From Lachnospiraceae bacterium (GTDB lineage Bacteria; Bacillota; Clostridia; Lachnospirales; Lachnospiraceae): 11,315 nt of DNA. Shown here one piece after another: positions 1 to 6,425 of the stretch. Numbering within the stretch: position 1 is the stretch's first letter; every line of letters begins with the position of its first letter. A program made the position numbers and the translations under genes. The notes under the pieces are model-generated. The model saw only the letters and a program-made list of their open reading frames with translations. It ran no database searches and had not been told where the DNA came from. The stretch is from the NCBI GenBank assembly GCA_020860745.1, contig JAJBTR010000244.1, positions 1-11,315 of the forward strand. The letters run 5' to 3'.

Positions 1-2
1 GA

Positions 3-167
3 ACGGTTACTATCATATGCTTTTTCATCAATACCATCATTATGGAATATGCCTCTTTGTTCTGGATTATCATCGGGTTTTCCCTGCTGTTCCTGTGGCA
101 TTCTGTCTACTTAAACCGTGTGTTTCAGAAATATAGAGAAGAGGAAGAGGGGAGTAGAGAAATATGA
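3..167 (+). CDS. C-terminal fragment of a YesL/DUF624-like membrane protein (partial, 5' end outside window)
   Basis: The reading frame is open from the window edge to the TGA at 165-167, giving 54 residues. It contains a strongly hydrophobic stretch (around IICFFINTII, then FWIIIGFSLLFLW), consistent with one or two membrane segments. A charged cytoplasmic tail follows (LNRVFQKY, then a Glu-rich end). The membrane helix followed by 'LNRVF-KY' resembles the C-terminus of YesL (DUF624) proteins, which Bacillota often encode beside carbohydrate ABC transporters and glycoside hydrolases. The stop overlaps the start of the next gene as ATGA, so the two are probably translationally coupled in one sugar-use operon. 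The family call rests on a short fragment and is tentative; that it is a membrane-protein C-terminus is more secure. Confidence 0.55.
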   Translation, partial: TVTIICFFINTIIMEYASLFWIIIGFSLLFLWHSVYLNRVFQKYREEEEGSREI

Positions 168-1852
168 GTCATAATCCGATTATTCCCGGTTTCAATCCGG
201 ATCCGTGTATCTGCCGGAAAGGCGATGATTTTTATCTGGCGGTATCTACGTTTGAGTGGATGAAGGGAATCCCTGTTTATCATTCCCGGGATTTAAAACA
301 CTGTGAGCTTTGTACTCATGTATTGACCGACGACGAGACGGTTGATTTGAAGAAGCTGCCGAGCGCGAAAGGAATCTGGGCGCCCTGCCTGACCTGGTGT
401 GAAGCGGATGATCTCTTTTATGTGGTCTATGGCGTGATGAATTCCATGAACGCACGCTATTTTGACGTGGACAATTTTCTGGTGACGGCGAAGGATATCC
501 GGGGACCCTGGAGTGAGCCGGTTTATCTTCATTCTGCCGGTTTTGACGCCTCGCTTTTTCATGATGATGATGGGCGTAAATATGTGGTTTCGCTGGACTG
601 GGAGACGAGAGAAAACTATGAGAAACCAGGTGCAATCTGCCTGGCGGAGTACGACCCTGTCAAAAAAGAAATCATTGGCTATCCGCAGCGGATGTGGTGG
701 GGCGGTACCGACCGCGGCTGTATCGAGGCACCGCATCTGACGAAATACGGAAAATACTATTATATTATGTGCGCGGAGGGCGGCACGGGCTACAATCACT
801 GTGTCACCATGGGGCGGTCTACGCGGGTGGGCGGTCCTTATGTGAAGGATCCGAAAAACCCGATCGTCACCAGTGTTCCCGGTTATTCCTATGAGCGCGA
901 TGATCCGGATCATCTGAAACCGAAGTATTTTAACCCGGATTCCGTACTGCAGAAATCCGGTCACGGCAGCTATGTTGATCTGCCGAACGGCGAGACCTAT
1001 CTGGTGCACCTGTGTGCCCGCCCGTTTGTGCCGGAGCTGCGCTGTACGCTGGGACGGGAGACGGCAATCCAGAAAATGAAGTGGACGGATGACGGCTGGC
1101 TCCGTATGGCAGACGGCAGCAATCTTGCAAAAGCGGAAGTGGAGGAACCCGGTCTGCCGGATGCTCCCGTACCTGCGCCAATTTCTTTTGATGATTTTGA
1201 CGCACCGGTACTGCAGCCGGTTTACTATGCGCCGCGCATCCTGCCGCAGCGGTTTGTAGATCTGACATCCCGACCCGGATGGGCGCGTCTGCGAGGACAG
1301 GAGTCCCGGGCATCGCTGAACAAAGTGAGCCTGCTGGCGCGGAAACTGACCAGTGTATATGCCAGGGTTACTACAAAGATGGAGTTCTCCCCGGATGTCC
1401 ATCAGCACAGTGCCGGACTGATCCTGTATTATGACAATATGGATTACAGCTACCTGCGCAAATACCGCAGCGACTCCCTGGATCAGGAAGCATTGGCAGT
1501 GATCCACATGGAAAACGGTACCCGCACTGTCTGGCTGGATGAGTGTGTCCCGGTGGAAGAGAATTGTCCCATTTACCTGCGCGTGTATGTAGAAGGGCGG
1601 AAATTCTGGTTTGAGTGGAGCTACGACGGGGAGAATTATCAGAAGATTGGCGGTGTTTTTGATACGACAAAACTCTCCGATGAATACTGTAAATATGGTG
1701 AATTCACAGTATCCATGGTTGGCATCACCTGCGCGGACCTGATGTTCCATAAGAAGACGGCAGACTTTGATTTTTTTGAATATGTGGCGGACGAGACAAA
1801 GGGCGTAGAATTAGCTGCGGCGTGGTCGGATTCATGGAATGACAGACTTTGA
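164..1852 (+). CDS. GH43 (subfamily 11 type) β-xylosidase / α-L-arabinofuranosidase
   Basis: This 562-residue enzyme should release xylose (and possibly arabinose) from the non-reducing ends of xylo-oligosaccharides by inversion. Residues about 4-320 form the five-bladed β-propeller and about 341-550 the β-sandwich (GH43 C2) typical of XynB-type enzymes; the length is normal for that group. The three expected carboxylates are visible: D13 in GFNPDPCI (base), D128 in GFDASLF (pKa modulator) and E188 in GCIEAPHL (acid). Their spacing is nearly that known for Geobacillus XynB3. GIWAPCL, the GHGSYVDLPNG block and LGRETAIQ also fit. There is no signal peptide, so it should act in the cytoplasm. 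The start overlaps the preceding stop and follows a purine-rich GAGGGGAG site. EAPHL replaces the more usual EGPHL. An intrinsic terminator follows. Family is secure; the xylose/arabinose preference is inferred. Confidence 0.93.
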   Translation: MSHNPIIPGFNPDPCICRKGDDFYLAVSTFEWMKGIPVYHSRDLKHCELCTHVLTDDETVDLKKLPSAKGIWAPCLTWCEADDLFYVVYGVMNSMNARYFDVDNFLVTAKDIRGPWSEPVYLHSAGFDASLFHDDDGRKYVVSLDWETRENYEKPGAICLAEYDPVKKEIIGYPQRMWWGGTDRGCIEAPHLTKYGKYYYIMCAEGGTGYNHCVTMGRSTRVGGPYVKDPKNPIVTSVPGYSYERDDPDHLKPKYFNPDSVLQKSGHGSYVDLPNGETYLVHLCARPFVPELRCTLGRETAIQKMKWTDDGWLRMADGSNLAKAEVEEPGLPDAPVPAPISFDDFDAPVLQPVYYAPRILPQRFVDLTSRPGWARLRGQESRASLNKVSLLARKLTSVYARVTTKMEFSPDVHQHSAGLILYYDNMDYSYLRKYRSDSLDQEALAVIHMENGTRTVWLDECVPVEENCPIYLRVYVEGRKFWFEWSYDGENYQKIGGVFDTTKLSDEYCKYGEFTVSMVGITCADLMFHKKTADFDFFEYVADETKGVELAAAWSDSWNDRL

Positions 1853-1913
1853 AGATCAGCTTTGGCGGATAGTATCGGAAAACAGTAAGAATAACACTCC
1901 ATATTTTTTCAGA

Positions 1914-1962
1914 ATCTCACAGGTTTCACTTTTGACAAGGAAAGCCTGTGAGATCCTTTTTT
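1914..1962 (+). terminator. Rho-independent terminator after the GH43 gene
   Basis: The arms ATCTCACAGG (1914-1923) and CCTGTGAGAT (1945-1954) pair perfectly over 10 bp. TTTC (1924-1927) and GAAA (1940-1943) add four more pairs past a single bulged G at 1944, leaving a 12-nt loop. Six Ts follow at 1957-1962. It lies about 60 bases beyond the GH43 stop and should end the rightward transcript. In the leftward direction the hairpin is followed by an A-run, not a T-run, so it is not an obvious terminator for the converging GH5 gene. Confidence 0.88.
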
Positions 1963-2042
1963 GTATCATATATGATCTTGCTGTTGTAAAGGGTTATAGT
2001 GCACGGCCTCCTATGATATACAATACTTTGTGAGGATGTTGT

Positions 2043-3215
2043 TTACAGGTTCAGATCGAACCAGCCCTCATCCGCGCATCTGCCCAGATCCCAGGAATCC
2101 CAGCCGATCCAGTTCGGGTCATTCGCGGTGTCCAGAAGCAGCTTGTAGCTCCAGTAGAAGAATCCGGAGCCATTTTTCCAGGCAGCGATCTGCGCCTTGC
2201 AGAGCTGGTTATAGATTTCCTTCTTCTCTGCGGTGGAAAGCGACTCCTCCGTCGCGGAATAATCCATTCCGTTTAAGACAGACTGTCCGCCTGCGGTGTC
2301 ATGCCCGACGGCGAGAGAGTTGAACAGGCACCACTCCCCGCAGACAACGGGCAGGTATTCCTGTACCTGGGCGATATCTTTTGCGTAGGTATTCTGAATA
2401 TAGCTGAGGTAACCCTCCATCGTCTGTTCGCATCCCATGGCCTCCGCCATCATCAGATACTGGTGTGTGTCCAGAATGATGTGATCGAACTTCGGCTGCG
2501 TCAGGAAATCTTTCCATTCTTTCAGTTGAAATGCATCGTGGAAGACTACATACTTGTCTTCCGCAAGATTCGGGCGGATGCGGTCGTAGGCATCGCTGTA
2601 AAACTGATGGAGAAATCCCATCGTGTTCGGCGCGCTGCCTCTCGCAAGCTCCGGTTCTGCCGGGACATATCTGCCGGGCACATCCATGATAGACCACATA
2701 GGTTCTGTGATCGGTTCGTTGATCGGGGTGATGCCGAAGAGACCTTTCCGGTGACCGTAGCGCTTCGCCAGCTTTTCCAGCAGATTCAGCACAAAATCCA
2801 CTTCCTCCGGCATCTGACTCCATTTGCAGACACCGCAGATGCCTCCGTTATCAAAACCGTTCTGGCTCAACGGAGCTGTGTGCAGGTCGATCAGGATCTG
2901 TAAATCGTATTTTTCCGCCCAGGAAAATGCCTTGTCCAGCTCCTCAATACAGCCGATAAACGGCGGCCGGTCGCCAAAGATAAAATAGGGAATCGGAATT
3001 CGGATTGTGTTCAGCCCAATTCGCCGGATCGTCGCGAAATCCCGTTCCGTGATATATTCGCTGCGGTGAATTTTCATCCGCGCTTCATATACTTCCGGGG
3101 AGAGCTGGAGCGGAAGATGGTACTCATCCTCCGCCGTTGTCCCGTCAAAGAGGGCGGGGCTCATCCATTTCTCCAGGACAAGCCAGTTGCCAAGGTTAAC
3201 TCCCTTTATATACAT
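2043..3215 (-). CDS. GH5 glycoside hydrolase, resembling fungal exo-β-1,3-glucanases (GH5_9-like)
   Basis: This 390-residue (β/α)8 retaining glycosidase has no signal peptide. GVNLGNWLVLE at 5-15 opens the barrel. R72 lies in the IRIPIPYF strand, DLHTAPLSQNGFDN spans 110-123, and E167 in INEP is the expected acid/base. HDAFQ is at 226-230, DTHQY at 249-253, and E294 in VCGEW is the expected nucleophile; FFYWSYK follows at 352-358. NLGNWLVLE, SQNGFDN and HDAFQ closely echo yeast Exg1-type enzymes, so β-1,3- or mixed β-glucosides are plausible substrates, though bacterial GH5 specificities vary widely. The ATG at 3215 puts the barrel motif at residue 5. An AAAGGAA site lies about 10 bases upstream. 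It sits 87 bases downstream of the GH120 gene on the same strand with no terminator between, so co-transcription is likely. Fold and family are secure; substrate is inferred. Confidence 0.87.
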   Translation of the reverse strand: MYIKGVNLGNWLVLEKWMSPALFDGTTAEDEYHLPLQLSPEVYEARMKIHRSEYITERDFATIRRIGLNTIRIPIPYFIFGDRPPFIGCIEELDKAFSWAEKYDLQILIDLHTAPLSQNGFDNGGICGVCKWSQMPEEVDFVLNLLEKLAKRYGHRKGLFGITPINEPITEPMWSIMDVPGRYVPAEPELARGSAPNTMGFLHQFYSDAYDRIRPNLAEDKYVVFHDAFQLKEWKDFLTQPKFDHIILDTHQYLMMAEAMGCEQTMEGYLSYIQNTYAKDIAQVQEYLPVVCGEWCLFNSLAVGHDTAGGQSVLNGMDYSATEESLSTAEKKEIYNQLCKAQIAAWKNGSGFFYWSYKLLLDTANDPNWIGWDSWDLGRCADEGWFDLNL

Positions 3216-3302
3216 AATATATAAATTCCTTTCGTAAAATATTTTGATTAATTTAGTGTTTGCAATTCATAACTATGCTCCCGTCCTAATATTGATTGTT
3301 GC

Positions 3303-5306
3303 TTACCACACTTGTCTTGCCGCTGCCTCCGCGCTCGCAAAAGGCCCGGGAATCGTGGACAGTCCGCGGTGTTCACCCAGGTAATCCGAATCAAAGGTGA
3401 TTGCGCTGCCGTCCGGATTTTCAAACCTCTGCTCCGGCTGGAAGGCGTACCCAAGCGTATCACTGGTGATAATGCCGTCTTTAAAATCGCCGAGGAAATC
3501 GTAGACATTTGTTTTGATGGAGTATTTTCCATCCTGTTCCAACAGTTCCACCGTCACTTTGTTCTCGTCGTCAATCAGCTTATCCATCTCATTTTTCCAT
3601 GCCTTTGCGCCGTTAAAGTAAGCGTTGCCGTCTGACCATACCGGAAGGTGGCTGAAGTGATAATCCTGCAGGGCAAACATATCCGCCGGCTTATCCAGTT
3701 CAAAGTGGCTGATCCATTCGTCGTAGGTGGGATAGTCGCCAAAAATGGCTGTGCCGACTTCCTGATTTTCCTCCATGGTAAAGCCCATATCCTCTTTGGC
3801 CTCTGTTTTCTCCACCGGCCAGTTCTGGATAAAGATATTATTGTAGAAGCGGTCGTCGCCGTGGAGAATCGTCATAAATCCTGCGACTTCCGTGCGGTGG
3901 CGGATGTGGTACGGCGTGTAGCGCGGCTGATTGACGCCCATGACTGTGTTGTCCGTGCCGCCGCCCACTGCAGTAAAGGAACCCAGCATCAGGTTGTGTA
4001 CACAGGCCACGCCCTCGGTCGCAATGCGAAGCGCTGCCCTGGAGAGCATGATATTGTTGTCAATCAGGGTAGGACCATGGCCGACTTCCACAAAGACATC
4101 CTGGCACATCATGGCGCCGTCCGCCATGCAGGAACCCTCCGGAATATAGTTGTCGTGCAGCAGATTCTGGGAAATCCGTGTCCCCTGTGCCTGCCAGTCG
4201 CACCAGATTCCCATGGTGGAGTGGTGGATGTGGTTCCGGCGCATCACGACATCGATGGCCGCATGCAGTTTGATACCGGAGATTTCAGCACCGCCCAGCT
4301 GCTGCATGTTGTTGATGTTGTGAATGTGATTATCCTCGATCAGGCTGAATACGCAGCCCATGCGGCCGACAATGCCGGTCTGCTCGCAGTGGTGGATATG
4401 GCAGCGCCGGACAATGTGATGTCCGATGTTTTCCTTGAGCCAGCCGTGGTACTGGCCGCGGCAGACTGCATCCCGCTCCATCTGCGTCGGGCTCTTTACG
4501 TGCTTTCTGGTAAAATAATGGTCATTTTCCGGGTCATAATATTTGCCCAGGGAGATACCGCAGCACTTGCTGTTGCTGATCTCGCAGTCCTCGATAATCC
4601 ATCCTTTGGACCAGTGGGGGCCGATCATGCCGTCCTGGTAAGCGGCGGGCGGCGCCCAGGTAGTAGCGGCTTTGCTGATGTTAAATCCGCTGACGGTGAT
4701 GTATCCGACGCCTGTCTCAGATGGCATAAAACAGTTGCGGCGGACGTTGATCTCGACATTTTCCTCGTTTGGGTTTTTGCCCTGGAAGTTGGCGTAGATT
4801 ACGGTCTCATCCCCATCCTGTACGGTATACCATTTGTAAATGGAGAATTCCGGTTCCCAGGAAGGAGCATAGATCTCGCCCTTGATGCATTCGTCCAGCG
4901 ACTCTGTCTCATACAGCTGGCGGTCGTTCAGGTACACCGCGCCGGTGTGACGCACAACCGGTGCGAAATACCAGTCGCCTCCCACAAAGGTGGTGTAGGG
5001 ATTGTAGCTGCCGAAAATGCTGTTTTTCACGCGCAGCACCCATACAGTTCCCTCATACAGCTCCCAGCCTTTCGCAATCTCAGCGCCGGTGATCACGGCG
5101 CCCAGGGGCTCCACGCTGGTGTATGTGATCCTGGCATCTTCGCGGCCTGCGTGGATCGGATTGACATATTCGCGGTAGATGCCGGGGTACACCAGGATCT
5201 CATCGCCGGGCTGAGCCGTTTTTGCCGCTTCATTGATGTGTCTGAAAGGCAGTCCCTTTGTGCCGTTGCCATCTTTTCTCGCGGCGGAATTTACATAAAT
5301 CTGCAT
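3303..5306 (-). CDS. GH120 β-xylosidase (right-handed parallel β-helix)
   Basis: This 667-residue protein should hydrolyse xylobiose and xylo-oligosaccharides with retention. It follows Thermoanaerobacterium saccharolyticum XylC, the founding GH120 enzyme, almost end to end as I recall that sequence. Shared blocks include NPYTTFVGGDW (102-112), YANFQGKNPNEE (171-182), TTWAPPAAYQDGMIGP (215-230), SKGWIIED (233-240) and GIKLHAAID (344-352). D370 in WCDWQAQGT matches the XylC nucleophile D382. E341 in GGAEISG and E407 in VFVEVGHGP match its two acid/base candidates, E353 and E405. An insertion of about 14 residues lies between D370 and E407. The N-terminus (DGNGTKGLPFRHINEAAK) is the usual first β-helix turn, and there is no signal peptide. 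A perfect AGGAGG (complement of 5315-5320) lies 8 bases upstream of the ATG. It is transcribed leftward with the GH5 gene and away from the yqhY operon. Confidence 0.9.
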   Translation of the reverse strand: MQIYVNSAARKDGNGTKGLPFRHINEAAKTAQPGDEILVYPGIYREYVNPIHAGREDARITYTSVEPLGAVITGAEIAKGWELYEGTVWVLRVKNSIFGSYNPYTTFVGGDWYFAPVVRHTGAVYLNDRQLYETESLDECIKGEIYAPSWEPEFSIYKWYTVQDGDETVIYANFQGKNPNEENVEINVRRNCFMPSETGVGYITVSGFNISKAATTWAPPAAYQDGMIGPHWSKGWIIEDCEISNSKCCGISLGKYYDPENDHYFTRKHVKSPTQMERDAVCRGQYHGWLKENIGHHIVRRCHIHHCEQTGIVGRMGCVFSLIEDNHIHNINNMQQLGGAEISGIKLHAAIDVVMRRNHIHHSTMGIWCDWQAQGTRISQNLLHDNYIPEGSCMADGAMMCQDVFVEVGHGPTLIDNNIMLSRAALRIATEGVACVHNLMLGSFTAVGGGTDNTVMGVNQPRYTPYHIRHRTEVAGFMTILHGDDRFYNNIFIQNWPVEKTEAKEDMGFTMEENQEVGTAIFGDYPTYDEWISHFELDKPADMFALQDYHFSHLPVWSDGNAYFNGAKAWKNEMDKLIDDENKVTVELLEQDGKYSIKTNVYDFLGDFKDGIITSDTLGYAFQPEQRFENPDGSAITFDSDYLGEHRGLSTIPGPFASAEAAARQVW

Positions 5307-5346
5307 AAGCCGTTCCTCCTGTAAATATGATCTTAAATATGGTTTT

Positions 5347-5355
5347 ATTATAACA
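5347..5355 (-). promoter_or_regulatory. Extended -10 promoter for the GH120-GH5 unit
   Basis: Read on the minus strand this is TGTTATAAT, a perfect -10 hexamer (TATAAT, complement of 5347-5352) with the extended TGn element. The -35 region at the right distance is poor (TAGCCG, about 3 of 6), which an extended -10 can offset. Transcription would begin near 5340, giving a leader of about 35 bases that includes the AGGAGG site. Confidence 0.6.
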
Positions 5356-5431
5356 GAGGAAATAATTGCCGGCTATAGAGATATCTTCTTTTGTTATTAA
5401 AAAATTCTATCCGGGGTAATTGCAACGGCAT

Positions 5432-5458
5432 ATTATATTTGTGAAAAACGGTTTTCAA
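5432..5458 (-). promoter_or_regulatory. Possible second, upstream promoter for the GH120 gene
   Basis: On the minus strand, TTGAAA (complement of 5453-5458, 5 of 6 to consensus) precedes TATAAT (complement of 5432-5437, perfect). The spacer is only 15 bases, which usually weakens a promoter. Its -35 lies within or next to the palindrome at 5442-5457, so a regulator bound there could block it. It would give a leader of about 120 bases. Confidence 0.3.
5442..5457. promoter_or_regulatory. CG-centred palindrome, candidate LacI-family operator
   Basis: TGAAAAACGGTTTTCA has 6-base arms TGAAAA/TTTTCA around ACGG, with CG at the exact centre. That is the layout favoured by LacI/GalR-family regulators, which often control sugar genes. 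It is two bases longer than a CcpA cre site, so cre is a weaker fit. It overlaps the -35 of the rightward promoter and the -35 of the possible upstream leftward promoter. No regulator gene is present in the window. Confidence 0.4.
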
Positions 5459-5480
5459 ACGGAAATATTTTTGTTATACT
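5452..5480 (+). promoter_or_regulatory. Promoter of the yqhY-nusB-xse-ispA-dxs operon
   Basis: The -35 TTTTCA (5452-5457, 4 of 6) and -10 TATACT (5475-5480, 5 of 6) are separated by the ideal 17 bases. The -10 carries an extended TGn motif at 5472-5474. The predicted start near 5487 leaves a leader of about 57 bases before the ATG at 5544. No other good rightward promoter was seen in the gap. Confidence 0.65.
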
Positions 5481-5530
5481 GGAGCAAGTGAACGGAATAC
5501 GCGTCGGGATTATCCGGATGTGAGAGTAGA

Positions 5531-5536
5531 AGGAGG
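5531..5536 (+). promoter_or_regulatory. Ribosome binding site that sets the yqhY start
   Basis: AGGAGG lies 7 bases before the ATG at 5544. This favours that start over an in-frame GTG at 5520, which would place the site inside the coding region. Confidence 0.85.
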
Positions 5537-5543
5537 TTTTCTT

Positions 5544-5921
5544 ATGGCTGAGAATAGAAATGGTATCAGGTTGAAGACAGATGCGATGGGTGAAGTCCAG
5601 GTGGCGGATGAGGTAATCGCGATCATTGCTGGTCTTGCCGCAACCGAGGTAGAGGGTGTGACCTCCATGTATGGCAATATTACAAAGGATCTGGTGAGCC
5701 GTCTGGGAATCAAAAATCTCTCCAAGGGAGTGCGGATTTCTGTGGATGAAGACAAGGTTTCTGTTGATCTGGCTTTAAATCTGGCCTATGGTTATACTAT
5801 TCCTGAGGTATCGAAAAATGTACAGGAAAAAGTAAAAGCAGCGATTGAGAATATGACAGGCCTGGAGGTTTCCGGCGTCAATATCCGGATTGCGGAAGTA
5901 GACATGAAGCAGTCTGTATAA
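5544..5921 (+). CDS. yqhY: Asp23/Gls24 family protein (YqhY-like)
   Basis: This 125-residue cytoplasmic protein is a single Asp23/Gls24 (DUF322) domain. The diagnostic run is GEVQVADEVIAIIAGLAATEVEGV (16-39), followed by GVRISVDEDKVSVDLALNLAYG (62-83), then an amphipathic helix IPEVSKNVQEKVKAAIENMTG (86-106) and GLEVSGVNIRI. The small size and absence of a membrane anchor fit YqhY rather than AmaP. The neighbour nusB matches the B. subtilis order, where yqhY lies between accC and nusB and has been linked genetically to control of acetyl-CoA carboxylase. Here no acc genes precede it; the upstream side is occupied by sugar hydrolases. It is the first gene of the operon and has a strong ribosome binding site. 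The exact molecular role of the family is unsettled. Confidence 0.9.
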   Translation: MAENRNGIRLKTDAMGEVQVADEVIAIIAGLAATEVEGVTSMYGNITKDLVSRLGIKNLSKGVRISVDEDKVSVDLALNLAYGYTIPEVSKNVQEKVKAAIENMTGLEVSGVNIRIAEVDMKQSV

Positions 5922-6029
5922 TTATTTCAGAGAAATGAATTTCCCGAAACACGGGCTGGAAAGATCCTGCAGGGACGTGTTGGGGGGTAAGGAACTGTTA
6001 AGAAATTATAATAAACAGAGGAGGACGGG

Positions 6030-6425
6030 ATGAGCCGACGGGAAATCAGAGAGCAGATCTTTAAAATTTTATTCCGCGCGGAGTTTTATGAGAAAGACGA
6101 GCTGGAGGAGCAGCTTTCTCTGTCTTTGCAGGAGATAGGTGAAGCAAGGGAACAGGATTCGGCTTATATTGTCGCCAAAGTCCGGGATATTTGCGGACAT
6201 CTGGAGGAGACTGACGGACTGATCAACGCCAGTGCGGAGAAGTGGAAGACCAGCCGTATGGCGAAAGCGGAACTGGCGATTATCCGGCTTGCCGTATATG
6301 AGATGAAGTGCGAGGAAGAGATCCCGGTATCCGTGGCAATCAATGAGGCTGTGGAGCTGGCAAAGGTTTACGGCTCGGACCACGGAGCCGGATTTGTCAA
6401 TGGGGTTCTGGCAAAGATGGTATGA
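6030..6425 (+). CDS. nusB: Transcription antitermination factor NusB
   Basis: NusB (131 residues) pairs with NusE/S10 on boxA RNA to prevent early termination in rRNA operons. The protein is all-helical and of normal family length. The N-terminal helix SRREIREQIFKILFRAEFY is typical of Clostridia NusB. The C-terminal signature runs MAKAELAIIRLAVYEM (78-92) and then INEAVELAKVYGSDHGAGF (104-122), ending FVNGVLAKMV. AGGAGG at 6019-6024 lies 5 bases before the ATG. The last codons overlap xseA by four bases (ATGA). In B. subtilis folD follows nusB; here xseA follows directly. Confidence 0.95.
   Translation: MSRREIREQIFKILFRAEFYEKDELEEQLSLSLQEIGEAREQDSAYIVAKVRDICGHLEETDGLINASAEKWKTSRMAKAELAIIRLAVYEMKCEEEIPVSVAINEAVELAKVYGSDHGAGFVNGVLAKMV

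Noticed and set aside
293..1750. Minus-strand open frame (485 codons) opposite the GH43 gene
   Set aside because: It has no recognisable domain and lies wholly inside a well-supported GH43 gene on the other strand.
1966..1977. Palindrome ATCATATATGAT downstream of the GH43 terminator
   Set aside because: It is a short AT-rich palindrome with no promoter or gene start nearby; there is no basis for calling it a site.
3216..3302. Possible separate promoter for the GH5 gene (TTGCAA then TATTTT on the minus strand)
   Set aside because: Both hexamers match only 4 of 6 in an AT-rich gap where such matches are common. Read-through from the GH120 gene explains expression.
3648..5324. Long plus-strand open frame (558 codons) opposite the GH120 gene
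   Set aside because: It is an antisense shadow. The translation is Val/Ala/Asp/His-rich with no recognisable motif, while the minus strand encodes a full GH120 enzyme with catalytic residues in place.
5420..5430. TTGCAACGGCA as a possible CcpA cre site
   Set aside because: The CG falls at the wrong position relative to the TGNAANCG half-site, so it does not fit the cre consensus.
5948..5981. Inverted repeat AACACG/CGTGTT in the yqhY-nusB gap
   Set aside because: A 6-base stem with a 22-base loop is expected by chance in about 100 bases, and there is no T-run to make it a terminator.
6007..6012. Perfect TATAAT upstream of nusB
   Set aside because: No -35 lies at a suitable distance, and transcription from it would start at or inside the nusB ribosome binding site.
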